The position numbers and the translations under genes are program-made. The notes under the pieces were generated by a model. That model had not been told where the DNA came from, ran no database searches, and worked only from the letters and a program-made list of their open reading frames with translations. From the NCBI GenBank assembly GCA_902766045.1, contig CACXCA010000071.1:1-64000 (forward strand): a stretch of 64,000 nt of DNA, given 5' to 3'. Shown here one piece after another: positions 44,299 to 54,102 of this stretch. The stretch comes from an uncultured Bacteroidales bacterium. GTDB taxonomy: Bacteria > Bacteroidota > Bacteroidia > Bacteroidales > Paludibacteraceae. The stretch's first letter is position 1. Each line of letters opens with the position of its first letter.

Positions 44299-46836
44299 AT
44301 GAAATATTTAAAGTTATTGTTATTTATTCTTATCCTATCACCCGTTTCAAGTTATGCTGTTGAAACCGAAATATTCGGTATTGTCAGGGATTCTTCTACG
44401 AGGGAGACGCTTCCGTATGTCTCTATTTATTTTAAGAACACGACACGTGGTACGATCACAGATATTTATGGTAAATATACAATAATAACGGAGGAGCCTG
44501 GTGTCCTCGTGTTCTCAATGATGGGATATAAGGAGTATAAGGTAAATATCAAGGCTGATGGTATCAGACGAAATATAAAAGTGAATTTGATACCAGAAAC
44601 GTATTCATTAAACGAAATTATAGTTAACCCTAAACGTCAAAGGTATAAAAACAAAAATAATCCTGCTGTTGATCTGGTAAAGGAGATGATTGAACATAAG
44701 GAGATGGCTAGTCCCCGTAATCATGATTTCTGCACGTATGATCAATACCAAAAGATTACGTATGCATGGAATGAATTTGAGGAAAGAAAACATACGTTAT
44801 TGTCGAAGAAATTCGGATTTTTGTATGACCATACGGATACTTCCCGATATGGGAAAAGTATCTTGCCTGTTGGCCTTCGTGAATGTATATCAACCCGTTA
44901 TTTTCTTAAGGAGAGGGAGAAAGAACGTACATTGATACGTGCTGAGAAAAATGTAGGAATAGATGAGATTTTTCCTCAGGAAGGAGTGAAAAGAACAATT
45001 AATGAAATGTTTAAGGAGGTTGATATATTCCGGAATGACATTGAATTGTTAACGAACCATTTTGTAAGTCCGTTGGCAAATATTGCTCCTTCATTTTATA
45101 AATATTTCATATTGGATACGCTGGTTGTTAATGGTGATTCATGTGTAAACTTGGCATTCACGCCTAGAACGACGGAAGCGTATGGATTTACAGGTAATTT
45201 ATATGTGTCATTGGATACGTCAAGATTTATACACCATGCTCATTTTAATATTCCGAAGGATATTAACTTGAATTTTGTGGAAAGTATGTATTTTGAACAG
45301 GATTTTTCAAGAGCACCTGATGGAACACGCTTGATAAACCGTGATTTTGTTTGTGTCGAATTTTTTGTCCCTGCATTGCCTCGTGTGTATGGCGAGAGAT
45401 TGAATACATATCAGAATTACGATTTTGCACCTATCCAGGATATGACAATCTTTGAACAACCGGCTACTGAGGTGGAAGCCACTGGGGCAGGAGAAGTCTC
45501 AACAGCTGCATGGGATACATTACGTCATGAGACTTTGCAACCTGAGGAACAAAGAATGGACTCTTTAATGGCTCAATTAAAATCTGTGAAAGTCTTTAGA
45601 GCTGTTCATTCAATTCTAGATGTTTGTGTGAACAATTATATACCAACAAAAAAAGAGAATAGTCAGTTTGATTATGGACCATTTTTTTCTACCATATCAA
45701 CCAACCGATTGGAAGGTTTTCGCGTCCGCTTGGGTGGAGAAACGACAACGGCTTTTGACAAACATTTCTTTTTAAATACGTATATTGCATATGGTTTCAA
45801 GGATAAATTACCGAAAGGAATGGGGATGTTGGAATATTCTTTCAATGATAAAAAGAAGTATCGTTTCGAATATCCTATCCATTCTATTCAAATTTTTGGG
45901 AAATATGATATTGGTAAGGTAGGAGAGAGCTTTGTCGGGTATGATAATATTCTGGCCTCATTGTTCAGCCGTACGGATGATCGGAATGCGATATATCAAA
46001 AAGAAGCAGGAGTGACCTATCAAAATGAGTTTTATTCAGGTTTTTCATATGTATTCAGATTCTTACATAAAACATCGTATTCTACATGGTTGACAGCATT
46101 TAATCGCTACAATGAGGATGGAACTTATACATCCATTGATGATTATACGATGAATACGTTTAAGTTGTCTTTCCGCTATTGTCCTTCTGAAAAATTTTAT
46201 GAATCTCGTCGTAATCGTTTTAATTTAAATAAGGAACGGCCTGAATTTATTCTTTCTCATTCTTTTGGTATAAAAGGTTTTTTAGGTACGGACTATACTT
46301 ACAATCGTACAGAAGCTAGTTTCCAAAAAAGGTGCTGGTTATCTTATTTCGGTTACGTAGATTTGTTTTTTAAAGCATCTAAAGTATGGAATGATGTTCC
46401 TTACACATTGCTGGATGTTCCTGATGTCAGCTGTTCATACACTATAAAAGAGCAAGCATTCTCTTTGATGGATCCTGTGGAGTTTGTATGTAATCAATCC
46501 TTGACATGGGATATTGCCTACTATTTAAATGGACTGATTTTGAATAGAGTGCCTGTCTTAAGAAAATTGCAATTGCGTGAGTTTGTGACTTTCAAAGGGG
46601 TGTATGCCAAGTTGTCTGACGAGTCAAATCCGATGCGAGCACAGCATCTGGATGGCTTGTTCGTTTTTCCTTCCACATCCTATTCATTTGATCGATTACC
46701 TTATATGGAGGCTGGTGTTGGATTGGATAATGTCTTGAAATTGTTTAAATTTGAATATATTTGGAGATTGACGTATCGAGACCATGTTGATGTTCCTCGT
46801 CATGGCTTACGTTTTGCTTTACATGTGGATTTTTAA
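44299..46836 (+). CDS. DUF5686 outer membrane protein with carboxypeptidase-like N-terminus
   Basis: 845 residues from ATG 44299: signal peptide (KYLKLLLFILILSPVSSYA), a CarboxypepD-regulatory-like beta-sandwich (about 22-105; FGIVRDSSTRETLPYVSIYF then GKYTI), and a long DUF5686 region with many amphipathic strands ending in aromatic Phe (HVDF), as outer membrane barrels do. The N-terminal domain is like that on SusC-type TonB receptors, but no plug is seen. The role is unknown. An in-frame start at 44254 lies inside rnz and before the signal peptide, so it is rejected. Confidence 0.85.
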   Translation: MKYLKLLLFILILSPVSSYAVETEIFGIVRDSSTRETLPYVSIYFKNTTRGTITDIYGKYTIITEEPGVLVFSMMGYKEYKVNIKADGIRRNIKVNLIPETYSLNEIIVNPKRQRYKNKNNPAVDLVKEMIEHKEMASPRNHDFCTYDQYQKITYAWNEFEERKHTLLSKKFGFLYDHTDTSRYGKSILPVGLRECISTRYFLKEREKERTLIRAEKNVGIDEIFPQEGVKRTINEMFKEVDIFRNDIELLTNHFVSPLANIAPSFYKYFILDTLVVNGDSCVNLAFTPRTTEAYGFTGNLYVSLDTSRFIHHAHFNIPKDINLNFVESMYFEQDFSRAPDGTRLINRDFVCVEFFVPALPRVYGERLNTYQNYDFAPIQDMTIFEQPATEVEATGAGEVSTAAWDTLRHETLQPEEQRMDSLMAQLKSVKVFRAVHSILDVCVNNYIPTKKENSQFDYGPFFSTISTNRLEGFRVRLGGETTTAFDKHFFLNTYIAYGFKDKLPKGMGMLEYSFNDKKKYRFEYPIHSIQIFGKYDIGKVGESFVGYDNILASLFSRTDDRNAIYQKEAGVTYQNEFYSGFSYVFRFLHKTSYSTWLTAFNRYNEDGTYTSIDDYTMNTFKLSFRYCPSEKFYESRRNRFNLNKERPEFILSHSFGIKGFLGTDYTYNRTEASFQKRCWLSYFGYVDLFFKASKVWNDVPYTLLDVPDVSCSYTIKEQAFSLMDPVEFVCNQSLTWDIAYYLNGLILNRVPVLRKLQLREFVTFKGVYAKLSDESNPMRAQHLDGLFVFPSTSYSFDRLPYMEAGVGLDNVLKLFKFEYIWRLTYRDHVDVPRHGLRFALHVDF

Positions 46837-46840
46837 ATAT

Positions 46841-48067
46841 ATGTATATGAACGAATGGTGTAGAGGATGGGTTCTTGGGCTGTTGTTTATTGTCTGCTCA
46901 TGTAAAGGTGTCTCAGGTGAGATTGTAGATAATAATCAAGGTGTTGTGAATCAAATAGATTCGACAATAGTATATCAGATTGACACATTGGTTTATTCGA
47001 CAATTTCTCATGGAATTATTCCTGGTGCGGTTATCTCTATTGTACAGGATAGTACAGTTGTTTTCACAAAGTCTTATGGGAATAGATCATTGGTGCCAGA
47101 ACCGACTATGATGACAGAAAATACAATCTTTGATCTTGCTTCGTTGAGTAAGTGTATTGCTACAACTCTTGCTGTGATGCAGTTGATTGAAAAAAAGAAA
47201 CTTGCATTGGATGATAAGGTGAATCAGTATATTCCGGAATTTAAACCATGGGTCAAGGGGGATTCTATTCAAGACATCACAATTCAGGATCTGTTGACAC
47301 ATTCAAGTGGGTTAGATTCGTATATTCGTAATGTGAAGTCTCTGTATCGGATGGGTTGTGATTCAGATTCGTTGATGCATATAATTGCAACCAAGTCGCA
47401 TCGTAATTTCAGACCAGGAACAAAATTTTCATATAGTTGTTTGAATTTTATAACTTTACAAAACATTGTACAACGATTGACAGGGGAGCGCTTGTGTGAT
47501 TATGTACAAAAAAATATATTTGATACGTTGGGTTTGACGCATACATGTTATTTCCCGAATGACGTAGAGGTGCCGGATAGCTTAGAGATTGCTCCGACGG
47601 AAGTTCAACCGGATAGTATGCCTTTGATCGGTAGGACCCATGACCCATTGGCACGATTGCTCAATGGTGGCAATTCTGGTAATGCTGGTGTTTTTTCAGA
47701 TGTGAGTGATCTTTCAGTGTTGTGCATGGCTATCATGAATGGAGGGGAAATAAATGGACGCAGAATCTTAAAAAAAGAAACGGTGGAGCTGATGACGAGA
47801 ATTCCTGAATCAAATGCGCCAACGGTGGGACGAGCTTTAGGATGGGATGTGTCAAGTTCTCATGCTTTTATCTTAGGTGATTGCTTCCCTTTGCATAAGT
47901 GTATCTGTCATACAGGTTATACGGGGACTTCTATTGTAATGGATTTAGATGCACATGTGGCGGTGATTTTATTGACCAATCGTGTACATCCCAAGGATAA
48001 GGGTTCTCTTAAATTCTTGAGAAGCGAATTGTCGAACATCGTATCTCAGATGGTATATTTTAAATAA
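46841..48067 (+). CDS. Serine hydrolase, beta-lactamase/class C-related lipoprotein
   Basis: About 408 residues starting at ATG 46841 or 46847. N-terminal lipobox IVCSC suggests outer membrane or periplasmic lipoprotein. The beta-lactamase (PF00144) fold shows the SLSK nucleophile tetrad (IFDLASLSKCIAT), the second-motif Tyr in FSYSCLNFITLQ, and HTGYTGTS as the third motif. Family members are carboxypeptidases, esterases or beta-lactamases; nothing here selects among them. An extended frame from 46784 overlaps the previous gene and would lack a good signal peptide. Confidence 0.87.
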   Translation: MYMNEWCRGWVLGLLFIVCSCKGVSGEIVDNNQGVVNQIDSTIVYQIDTLVYSTISHGIIPGAVISIVQDSTVVFTKSYGNRSLVPEPTMMTENTIFDLASLSKCIATTLAVMQLIEKKKLALDDKVNQYIPEFKPWVKGDSIQDITIQDLLTHSSGLDSYIRNVKSLYRMGCDSDSLMHIIATKSHRNFRPGTKFSYSCLNFITLQNIVQRLTGERLCDYVQKNIFDTLGLTHTCYFPNDVEVPDSLEIAPTEVQPDSMPLIGRTHDPLARLLNGGNSGNAGVFSDVSDLSVLCMAIMNGGEINGRRILKKETVELMTRIPESNAPTVGRALGWDVSSSHAFILGDCFPLHKCICHTGYTGTSIVMDLDAHVAVILLTNRVHPKDKGSLKFLRSELSNIVSQMVYFK

Positions 48068-48114
48068 TTAGTTGGTTATCAGTAATCTTTATGTTTAATT
48101 TAATACAATTATAG

Positions 48115-50133
48115 ATGAAAAAAGTATGTTTGTTTATTGCTTTGTATCTAGTATCTATTATTGTATATGCAGATAAAAATGTAGAAGATAGCGAATTGGA
48201 TTCTTTAATAAATAGCTGTCAGGAGGACGGATTATGTGTTTGCTATTTTTATCATGATTATATAAAGGTGAATACGGGACATCGTGATCCGATAGGTATT
48301 AATTCATTGCCAACAACGGTGACAATCGTTAATAGTTCAGTTATAGAAACAAATCATCAGACCTCTGTGTTGCCTTTCCTGAATGAGTTTGTACCAGGCT
48401 GTTTCTCAACATCGAGAGGTGTAATGGGGTATGGTGTGGACGACGGCTCTGCTGGAGATATCTCTATTCGTGGACTTAATAGTGGTTCCGGACGAGTTAT
48501 GGTGCTCATAGATGGAAATCCTCAATATGATGGCTTTATGAAGTATCCGTGGGTTGATAGTTATCAGACGTACTGGGTGGATCATGTAGAAGTACTTCGA
48601 GGACCAGCTTCTATGATGTATGGATCAAATGCGATGGGGGGTGTTGTTAATATTATATCAAAGGAACCTGAGAATGAAAGGTGTAAAACGTTTGTAAATG
48701 TAGGGTATGGATTATCTAACACATTACGTTCGGATGTGACCAATATGATAAAAAGGAAGCGATTCTCGAGTTTTATTGGCGGATCATATAATAGAACGGA
48801 TGGACATCGTAAGAAGATGGATTTTGAACAATATGGCATGTTTGCTAAATTGAATTTTGATATCTCAAAAAATTGGCGAGTAAACTCTCATGTGAATTTC
48901 ACGCATTATAATGCATCTCAGCCTGGCACAATGAACGTGCCGTTGAACGAAGCCGATCATGAAGTGACGGAAGGAATGACATCTTTTAATTTAAGGAATG
49001 AGTATGAAAAAACATCTGGCTCGATTCGCTTCTTCTGTAATTTCGGTAGATTTTGGATGAATGAGGGTTATACGGTTGATCCGTCAGATGATGATAAACG
49101 GAAGAAATATCGGATTGATATAAGGAATAGATTGATGGGGGGTTCCTTAAATCAGCAGTTCCGTTTGTTTGATAAAAAAGATTTATTGACAGTTGGCGTA
49201 GATATGTTACAGATGGGTGGTGTCTATCAGCATGAATATGTAGAAAGCCGTGATGCATCGGATATAGAAGAGGGACATCATTATATGTCGTTGGCTCTCT
49301 TTCTTTCCGGTTGTCGAAAAGGGGATGTCTATGTTGAAGATGATAGATTCGAATATGAAGTGGCAGGATATGTTGATTATAAAAAGAGTATAGCTAATTG
49401 GATGACAATTGATGCCGGTATTCGATGTGATCATCATTCTCTTATGAAAGCGCAATGGGTTCCTCAAGGGGGCGTGTCGTTTCATCCTCATGATAGAATG
49501 AATATAAAGGCAGTGGTTGGTAGAGGAATTAAATTTCCATCGATTAAAGAAAAGTATTGGGGAAATGCTGCGAATCCTGAATTATCTACAGAGTCTGTAT
49601 GGAGTTATGAATTATTAGTAGAACAAAGAAATATAAAGGATCGATTGTCCTATACGTTGAATCTGTTTTATCTGAAGGGAAAAGATTTGATCGTTTGTGT
49701 TCCTAATGATGAAGATTACAAAAAAACATATGAAAATATAAATACAGGGCAAGTCCAAAATATAGGAGTGGAGTTGAAAACACTTTTTAATATAAATAAA
49801 CATTGGACTCTTGATGCTAATTATGGTTATATATATATGAAATATCCCGTGGTGGCCACGCCTGAACAAAAATTAAATATAGGAGCTAAGTTTTCAACTT
49901 CACGCGGGAAGTTTCATACCGGGTTGAATTATATTCATAACTTGCTTACATCTATGAATCAAGATACCAAAGAGCAATATTTGCTATGGCACATAAGAGG
50001 AGATTGGAAGGCAACTCGATGGCTGACAATATGGGCAAAGGGAGAAAATCTGTTAAATCAAGCCTATGAGGTCAATGCCGGCTATCCAATGCCTGGCGTT
50101 ACTGCAATGTTAGGTCTCACGTTTAATTTTTGA
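48115..50133 (+). CDS. TonB-dependent outer membrane receptor
   Basis: 672 residues with a signal peptide (ends VYA), a plug domain (about 45-190; ISIRGLNSGSGRVMVLIDG, VEVLRGPASMMYGSNAMGG then VVNIIS) and a 22-strand-type barrel with a C-terminal Phe (LGLTFNF). It is a small, FepA/BtuB-like receptor without the carboxypeptidase-like N-terminal extension and without a SusD partner, so metal chelate or cobalamin uptake is likelier than glycan uptake. No riboswitch was recognised in the 47-base upstream gap. Confidence 0.92.
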   Translation: MKKVCLFIALYLVSIIVYADKNVEDSELDSLINSCQEDGLCVCYFYHDYIKVNTGHRDPIGINSLPTTVTIVNSSVIETNHQTSVLPFLNEFVPGCFSTSRGVMGYGVDDGSAGDISIRGLNSGSGRVMVLIDGNPQYDGFMKYPWVDSYQTYWVDHVEVLRGPASMMYGSNAMGGVVNIISKEPENERCKTFVNVGYGLSNTLRSDVTNMIKRKRFSSFIGGSYNRTDGHRKKMDFEQYGMFAKLNFDISKNWRVNSHVNFTHYNASQPGTMNVPLNEADHEVTEGMTSFNLRNEYEKTSGSIRFFCNFGRFWMNEGYTVDPSDDDKRKKYRIDIRNRLMGGSLNQQFRLFDKKDLLTVGVDMLQMGGVYQHEYVESRDASDIEEGHHYMSLALFLSGCRKGDVYVEDDRFEYEVAGYVDYKKSIANWMTIDAGIRCDHHSLMKAQWVPQGGVSFHPHDRMNIKAVVGRGIKFPSIKEKYWGNAANPELSTESVWSYELLVEQRNIKDRLSYTLNLFYLKGKDLIVCVPNDEDYKKTYENINTGQVQNIGVELKTLFNINKHWTLDANYGYIYMKYPVVATPEQKLNIGAKFSTSRGKFHTGLNYIHNLLTSMNQDTKEQYLLWHIRGDWKATRWLTIWAKGENLLNQAYEVNAGYPMPGVTAMLGLTFNF

Positions 50134-50174
50134 TTGAAAGAACGTTAAAATGCTGAGATATTTTATGAAATATG

Positions 50175-50182
50175 TATCTTTG
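50175..50182 (+). promoter_or_regulatory. Putative -7 box of the SDR gene
   Basis: TATCTTTG matches TAnnTTTG. It places the transcription start near 50189, favouring ATG 50212 over ATG 50197. Confidence 0.45.
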
Positions 50183-50211
50183 TGCGATTTTATTAAATGT
50201 ATAAATGCTAT

Positions 50212-50943
50212 ATGAGAACATTAAAAGGAAAGTGGGCACTGATAACTGGTGCCAACAGAGGATTAGGATTGAGAATAGCTAGATTTATGGCTTCTCAAGG
50301 ATGTAATTTAATATTACATAGTCGTGATTTATCTCACACAGAATCTATTTACGAGGAAGTTACTTCAATGGGTGTAAGCGCATATTGTGTGGCGGCAGAA
50401 TTGTCGAGACCAGAAGAGGTGCAATCCATGATTAATGTGATATTCATGAAGGGAACTCAAGTGGATATTCTTTTTAATGATGCAGCTGTTCAGATTGCTT
50501 ATCGTACAGAGTATTTCCAAACACCGGTGGAAGACTATACTCAAAGTTTTATGATTAATACGATTGCTCCGATGATGTTATGTTATGCCTTTATGCCACC
50601 AATGATAAAACGTGGCTTCGGTCGTATCATTAACACAACAAGCGGTATTCAAAATGAACCTCAACAGGCGGGTTATTCTGCCAGCAAGGCGGCTTTGGAT
50701 AAGGTGACGAAGGATTTGGGTACTACAGTAGAGGGAACAGATGTGATGATTAATCTGGTAGATCCAGGATGGTGTCGTACAGATTTAGGAGGCCCTAAGG
50801 CACCTAATGATCCTGATTCAGTTATCCCAGGTATGGTATTGGGTGCTTTCGCAGATGATAAAAAAAGTGGTCGTTGGATCAGTGCTCAGGACTATGCAGG
50901 AATGACGTTGGAAGAAGCCTTGAAAAAGTTTGAAGGGAAGTGA
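50212..50943 (+). CDS. Short-chain dehydrogenase/reductase
   Basis: A 243-residue classical SDR: cofactor motif LITGANRGLGLRIA (TGxxxGxG), NDAAVQ in place of the usual NNAG, catalytic Ser in IINTTSGIQ and the YSASK Tyr/Lys pair. FabG-like in length but with no distinguishing substrate motif; it could reduce a ketoacyl or sugar substrate. It stands alone between promoter and terminator. Confidence 0.9.
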   Translation: MRTLKGKWALITGANRGLGLRIARFMASQGCNLILHSRDLSHTESIYEEVTSMGVSAYCVAAELSRPEEVQSMINVIFMKGTQVDILFNDAAVQIAYRTEYFQTPVEDYTQSFMINTIAPMMLCYAFMPPMIKRGFGRIINTTSGIQNEPQQAGYSASKAALDKVTKDLGTTVEGTDVMINLVDPGWCRTDLGGPKAPNDPDSVIPGMVLGAFADDKKSGRWISAQDYAGMTLEEALKKFEGK

Positions 50944-50950
50944 TATAGAT

Positions 50951-50982
50951 AAATGGTAGAGGTTAATCCTCTGCCATTTTTA
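50951..50982 (+). terminator. Terminator between SDR and PAP2 genes
   Basis: AAATGGTAGAGG pairs with CCTCTGCCATTT (12 bp, one G-U), followed by TTATG. The 3' base overlaps the stop codon of the convergent PAP2 gene, so it probably serves both. Confidence 0.8.
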
Positions 50983-51684
50983 TGATTGTACATGCAAGCT
51001 ACTAATTGCAACTGCAAATAATAATGTAGTAAGCGTAAGGATAATTAATCGAATATCTCTTTTTATATAACCAGTTGGTGTGGTGTCATATCTCTTGAAG
51101 GAGGAAGACTCTTTTCTTAGGTACTTGTCGGATATCTTGCTGTAAAGAGAATAACATCCGAAAGCAATTGCTGAACCTAATATGATGCCAAAGAGAATGT
51201 CGCATGGGAAATGAACTCCTAAGTAGATACGGGAGTAGGAGCATAGGATAGCCCAAACTATGGAGATGAATGTGTAGGGTTTATATTGGAAAAGCAAAGA
51301 ACTAAAGATGGCGAATCCAAAGCAGTTGGCTGCATGAGATGATGGAAATCCGAAAGCTCCTCCTTTGTAGTTGTAAACATAAGTAAGAAGAGATTCAATT
51401 GATGGATCGTGACTAGGTCTGGGTCGAGCAATCCAAGGTTTTAGAATTGAGGAACTTATTTGGTCACATAATAGGATGAGCAGAATGAAAAAACCGATGA
51501 TGGCAAATGCTTCTTTCCTTTTGTTCTTACCTATAACAAAAAAAAACAATGCCAGGACAGGAAACCAGATAAATAAGTTTTGCGAGATTGTCCAAAAGAA
51601 AAAATCACTATGGATTGTATGATGTTCCCCTAGGTTAAGGAGTATCATTACCTCATGGTCAAATGATTGTAGTATTTCTATCAT
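50980..51684 (-). CDS. PAP2-family membrane phosphatase
   Basis: 234 residues from ATG 51684 with about six membrane helices. The phosphatase signature is present: KPWIARPRP (motif 1), FPSSHAANCFG (motif 2, PSSH) and YSRIYLGVHFPCDI (motif 3). Family members act on undecaprenyl pyrophosphate, phosphatidate or lipid A. A frame extended to 51849 would overlap trkA and cross the promoter, so the shorter start is preferred. Confidence 0.92.
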   Translation of the reverse strand: MIEILQSFDHEVMILLNLGEHHTIHSDFFFWTISQNLFIWFPVLALFFFVIGKNKRKEAFAIIGFFILLILLCDQISSSILKPWIARPRPSHDPSIESLLTYVYNYKGGAFGFPSSHAANCFGFAIFSSLLFQYKPYTFISIVWAILCSYSRIYLGVHFPCDILFGIILGSAIAFGCYSLYSKISDKYLRKESSSFKRYDTTPTGYIKRDIRLIILTLTTLLFAVAISSLHVQS

Positions 51685-51706
51685 TCTTTCGTATGAATTT
51701 TTTTGA

Positions 51707-51738
51707 CAAAGGTAAGTTGATAGTCGCAAATTAACAAA
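51707..51738 (-). promoter_or_regulatory. Sigma-ABfr promoter of the PAP2 gene
   Basis: On the - strand TTTTG (51735-51739 region) and TACCTTTG (51707-51714) are 20 bases apart; the start codon is 23 bases beyond the -7 box. Confidence 0.65.
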
Positions 51739-51746
51739 AGTTACAC

Positions 51747-51754
51747 TATTTTTG
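51747..51754 (+). promoter_or_regulatory. Putative -7 box of trkA
   Basis: TATTTTTG matches TAnnTTTG, 24 bases before ATG 51778 and back to back with the PAP2 promoter. Confidence 0.55.
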
Positions 51755-51777
51755 TAGTTGAAAAAAGCTAATATGAT

Positions 51778-53109
51778 ATGAAAATTGTTATTGCAGGAGC
51801 CGGAGAAGTCGGCACACATTTGGCAAAGATGCTTTCTAGAGAAAATCACGATATTGTTGTGATTGAAGAGGATAGAGAGAAAGTACAGAATATAGAAAAA
51901 TTATATGATTTGATTGCTGTACAAGGAATCTGTACAGCTCTTCAGGATTTAAAAGAAGCAGGCACAAAAGATGCTGATTTGTTTATTGGCGTAACACCTA
52001 TTGAGAGTCGTAATATAACATCTTGTATTTTAGCTCATAAACTAGGTGCAAAAAAAACAGTGGCACGTATAAATAATTATGAATACCTACTTGAAGAGAA
52101 TCAAAAGTTCTTTAATGATTTAGGCATAGATGCGTTGATTTATCCAGAATTGTTGGCTGCAAAGGAGATAACAGCCTCCATAAAAATGAACTGGGTGAGA
52201 CAATGGATGGAATTTTCGAATGGCGCATTGACGTTGATTGGTATGAAGATAAGAGCCAATGCTCCTATCATCAATCAAAAATTGATGAACCTGAAAAATA
52301 GTGAATTCTATCGTGTCGTTTCTATTCGTAGGAATTCTGAGACTATCATCCCTAAAGGTGCCGATGAAATAAAAGCGAATGATATTGTCTATTTTATTAC
52401 TACAAAGGATTACATCCCAGATGTGCGGAAACAAGCTGGAAAGGAAGTGATTCAAGTAAAAGATCTGATGATTGTGGGAGGTGGTAATATAACCATGAAG
52501 ACCATTCAGAGTATGCCAGATAATATGGATGTGAAGGTTTTGGAAAAAGACAAGCAGAAGGTGAATGCGCTTATGGAGAAAACCGATAATGCAATGATTA
52601 TCAATGTGGATACTAGTGATTTGGATGTTTTGAGAGATGAGAATATAGAAGACATGGACGCTTTCGTGGCATTGTCAGATAATTCAGAAACAAACATATT
52701 GGCATGTATCGCTGCAAAACGATTTGGATTGAAAAAAACAATTGCTGAAATTGAGAATATTGATTATATCCAATTGGCGGAAAGCTTGGATATTGGTACG
52801 GTGATTAATAAAAAATTGTTGGCTGCTAGTTATATTTATCAATATACGCTGGATGCTGATGTTCACAACGTGAAATGTTTGACGCACGTAGATGCCGAGG
52901 TGGTTGAGTTGACACCGAAGGAAGGATCAGTGATAACCAAAGGTAAGATTATGGATGTAAAGCTGCCGAATGATATTTTTATCGGTGGTGTGATTAGAAA
53001 TGGGGAAGGGTTCATAGCCAACGGACAAACTCATATTCAGGCCGGAGACGATGTAATCGTTTTCTGTTCTGCTGCTAGTTTCCATAAGTTGGACGGCTTA
53101 TTTAATTGA
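51778..53109 (+). CDS. trkA: Trk potassium uptake regulatory protein TrkA
   Basis: 443 residues with two NAD-binding RCK units: IAGAGEVGTHLAKML (first TrkA_N, about 1-120), TrkA_C (about 140-220), a second Rossmann unit (LMIVGGGNITMKTI, about 228-350) and a final TrkA_C (about 365-443). It gates the TrkH potassium channel from the cytoplasm. trkH often follows trkA in Bacteroidales, but here the next gene is convergent and unrelated, so TrkH must be elsewhere. Confidence 0.95.
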   Translation: MKIVIAGAGEVGTHLAKMLSRENHDIVVIEEDREKVQNIEKLYDLIAVQGICTALQDLKEAGTKDADLFIGVTPIESRNITSCILAHKLGAKKTVARINNYEYLLEENQKFFNDLGIDALIYPELLAAKEITASIKMNWVRQWMEFSNGALTLIGMKIRANAPIINQKLMNLKNSEFYRVVSIRRNSETIIPKGADEIKANDIVYFITTKDYIPDVRKQAGKEVIQVKDLMIVGGGNITMKTIQSMPDNMDVKVLEKDKQKVNALMEKTDNAMIINVDTSDLDVLRDENIEDMDAFVALSDNSETNILACIAAKRFGLKKTIAEIENIDYIQLAESLDIGTVINKKLLAASYIYQYTLDADVHNVKCLTHVDAEVVELTPKEGSVITKGKIMDVKLPNDIFIGGVIRNGEGFIANGQTHIQAGDDVIVFCSAASFHKLDGLFN

Positions 53110-53132
53110 TATAGTGTTTGCTCCTAATAAAG

Positions 53133-53189
53133 CACACATTCTTCTATCTGTTGGTGTCTGTACGTGCAGACTAGATAGAAGAATGTGTG
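53133..53189. terminator. Long hairpin between trkA and a convergent lipoprotein gene
   Basis: The 17 bases from 53133 to 53149 pair perfectly with 53173-53189 (arm begins CACACATTCTTC), enclosing an inner GTCTG/CAGAC stem. No T-run follows on either strand. A bidirectional 3' end is likely. Confidence 0.65.
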
Positions 53190-53209
53190 TGATATACTCT
53201 TGTTATTCC

Positions 53210-54022
53210 TTATTTCTCCCAGAACAGAATTTCTCCTACGTTGTTGATAATAGAAGGCTCTTTATCTGCTGAGTTTAATGTTTTAGTTTTGCTGTCAAAA
53301 TAGAACAATGTAGTATCATTGTTGTTGATGTGATCAACGCTCTTTGCAAAATATCCTTCACCGTTATAGACCAATACACTATTGGTACTAGATAATGTGA
53401 TGTTTTCGTTGTTGCTCATTATCAGTAATGCGGTAGTGGCTGAGACACTCTCAATCTTAAATGATGCGATGTGTGAGTGGTTAACAGCAGAGAATATATA
53501 ACTTTTGGATTGAGAGGCTGTAATACTGTTGAATGCTTTTGGTGCTCTTTGTGTACTCTCTTTAAAGAAATGGTACTCGGTTTTTATTTTTGTTCCGTTT
53601 TTCGTCCCATGCGTTGTAAAGATCATACTGGATGTGCTGTTGAATGAAACAATTGCATCGTGGCATGGAAACTCATTCAAATTGGAGAAATGAATGGTGT
53701 CATTTGAGAGCGTATATTGATCATTATATTTTACAATATAGTTATCGCTCGCACGGTATTCAATAAGATAATATCCATCCGAACCGAATGTGTAGGGTAT
53801 GTTGGCCCAATCATCAGAGAAATCAGAACTTACTTCATTGTATCTCCAAGTGGAACCTGCCTCTAACTCTAAAATGACCTTCTTCTGACATACCCATGTT
53901 CCAGGAAGGGTGCTTTGGGTGTCAATCGGTTCCTCCGGTTCTTCTTTTGTACAAGAGAAAACCGATAATGATAATGATAGTATAAAGAGGCTTTTTGTTA
54001 TAAGTGATATATATTTTTTCAT
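53210..54022 (-). CDS. Unrecognised lipoprotein
   Basis: About 270 residues; signal peptide with lipobox SVFSC, then TKEEPEEPIDTQ linker and LPGTWVCQKKV, a start typical of lipocalin-like Bacteroidota lipoproteins. The rest is beta-rich, Ser/Thr/Asn-rich, with no named domain. Two start codons (54028 and 54022) are equally possible; the second begins MKKYISL. It may share a transcript with the gene at 54103-55491 (80-nt gap). Confidence 0.7.
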   Translation of the reverse strand: MKKYISLITKSLFILSLSLSVFSCTKEEPEEPIDTQSTLPGTWVCQKKVILELEAGSTWRYNEVSSDFSDDWANIPYTFGSDGYYLIEYRASDNYIVKYNDQYTLSNDTIHFSNLNEFPCHDAIVSFNSTSSMIFTTHGTKNGTKIKTEYHFFKESTQRAPKAFNSITASQSKSYIFSAVNHSHIASFKIESVSATTALLIMSNNENITLSSTNSVLVYNGEGYFAKSVDHINNNDTTLFYFDSKTKTLNSADKEPSIINNVGEILFWEK

Positions 54023-54102
54023 ATGCATAATTGTTTGGTTAAATTAATATAGGCGAATATAAAAAATTAAATTGTTACAAGGAAGTATTCCGAATAAAAT
54101 TA

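Noticed and set aside
48068-48114. Cobalamin riboswitch before the TonB receptor
   Set aside because: The gap is only 47 bases and shows no B12-box or conserved fold.
51685-51849. N-terminal extension of the PAP2 protein
   Set aside because: It overlaps the trkA start and contains the divergent promoters; the extra sequence has no PAP2 similarity.
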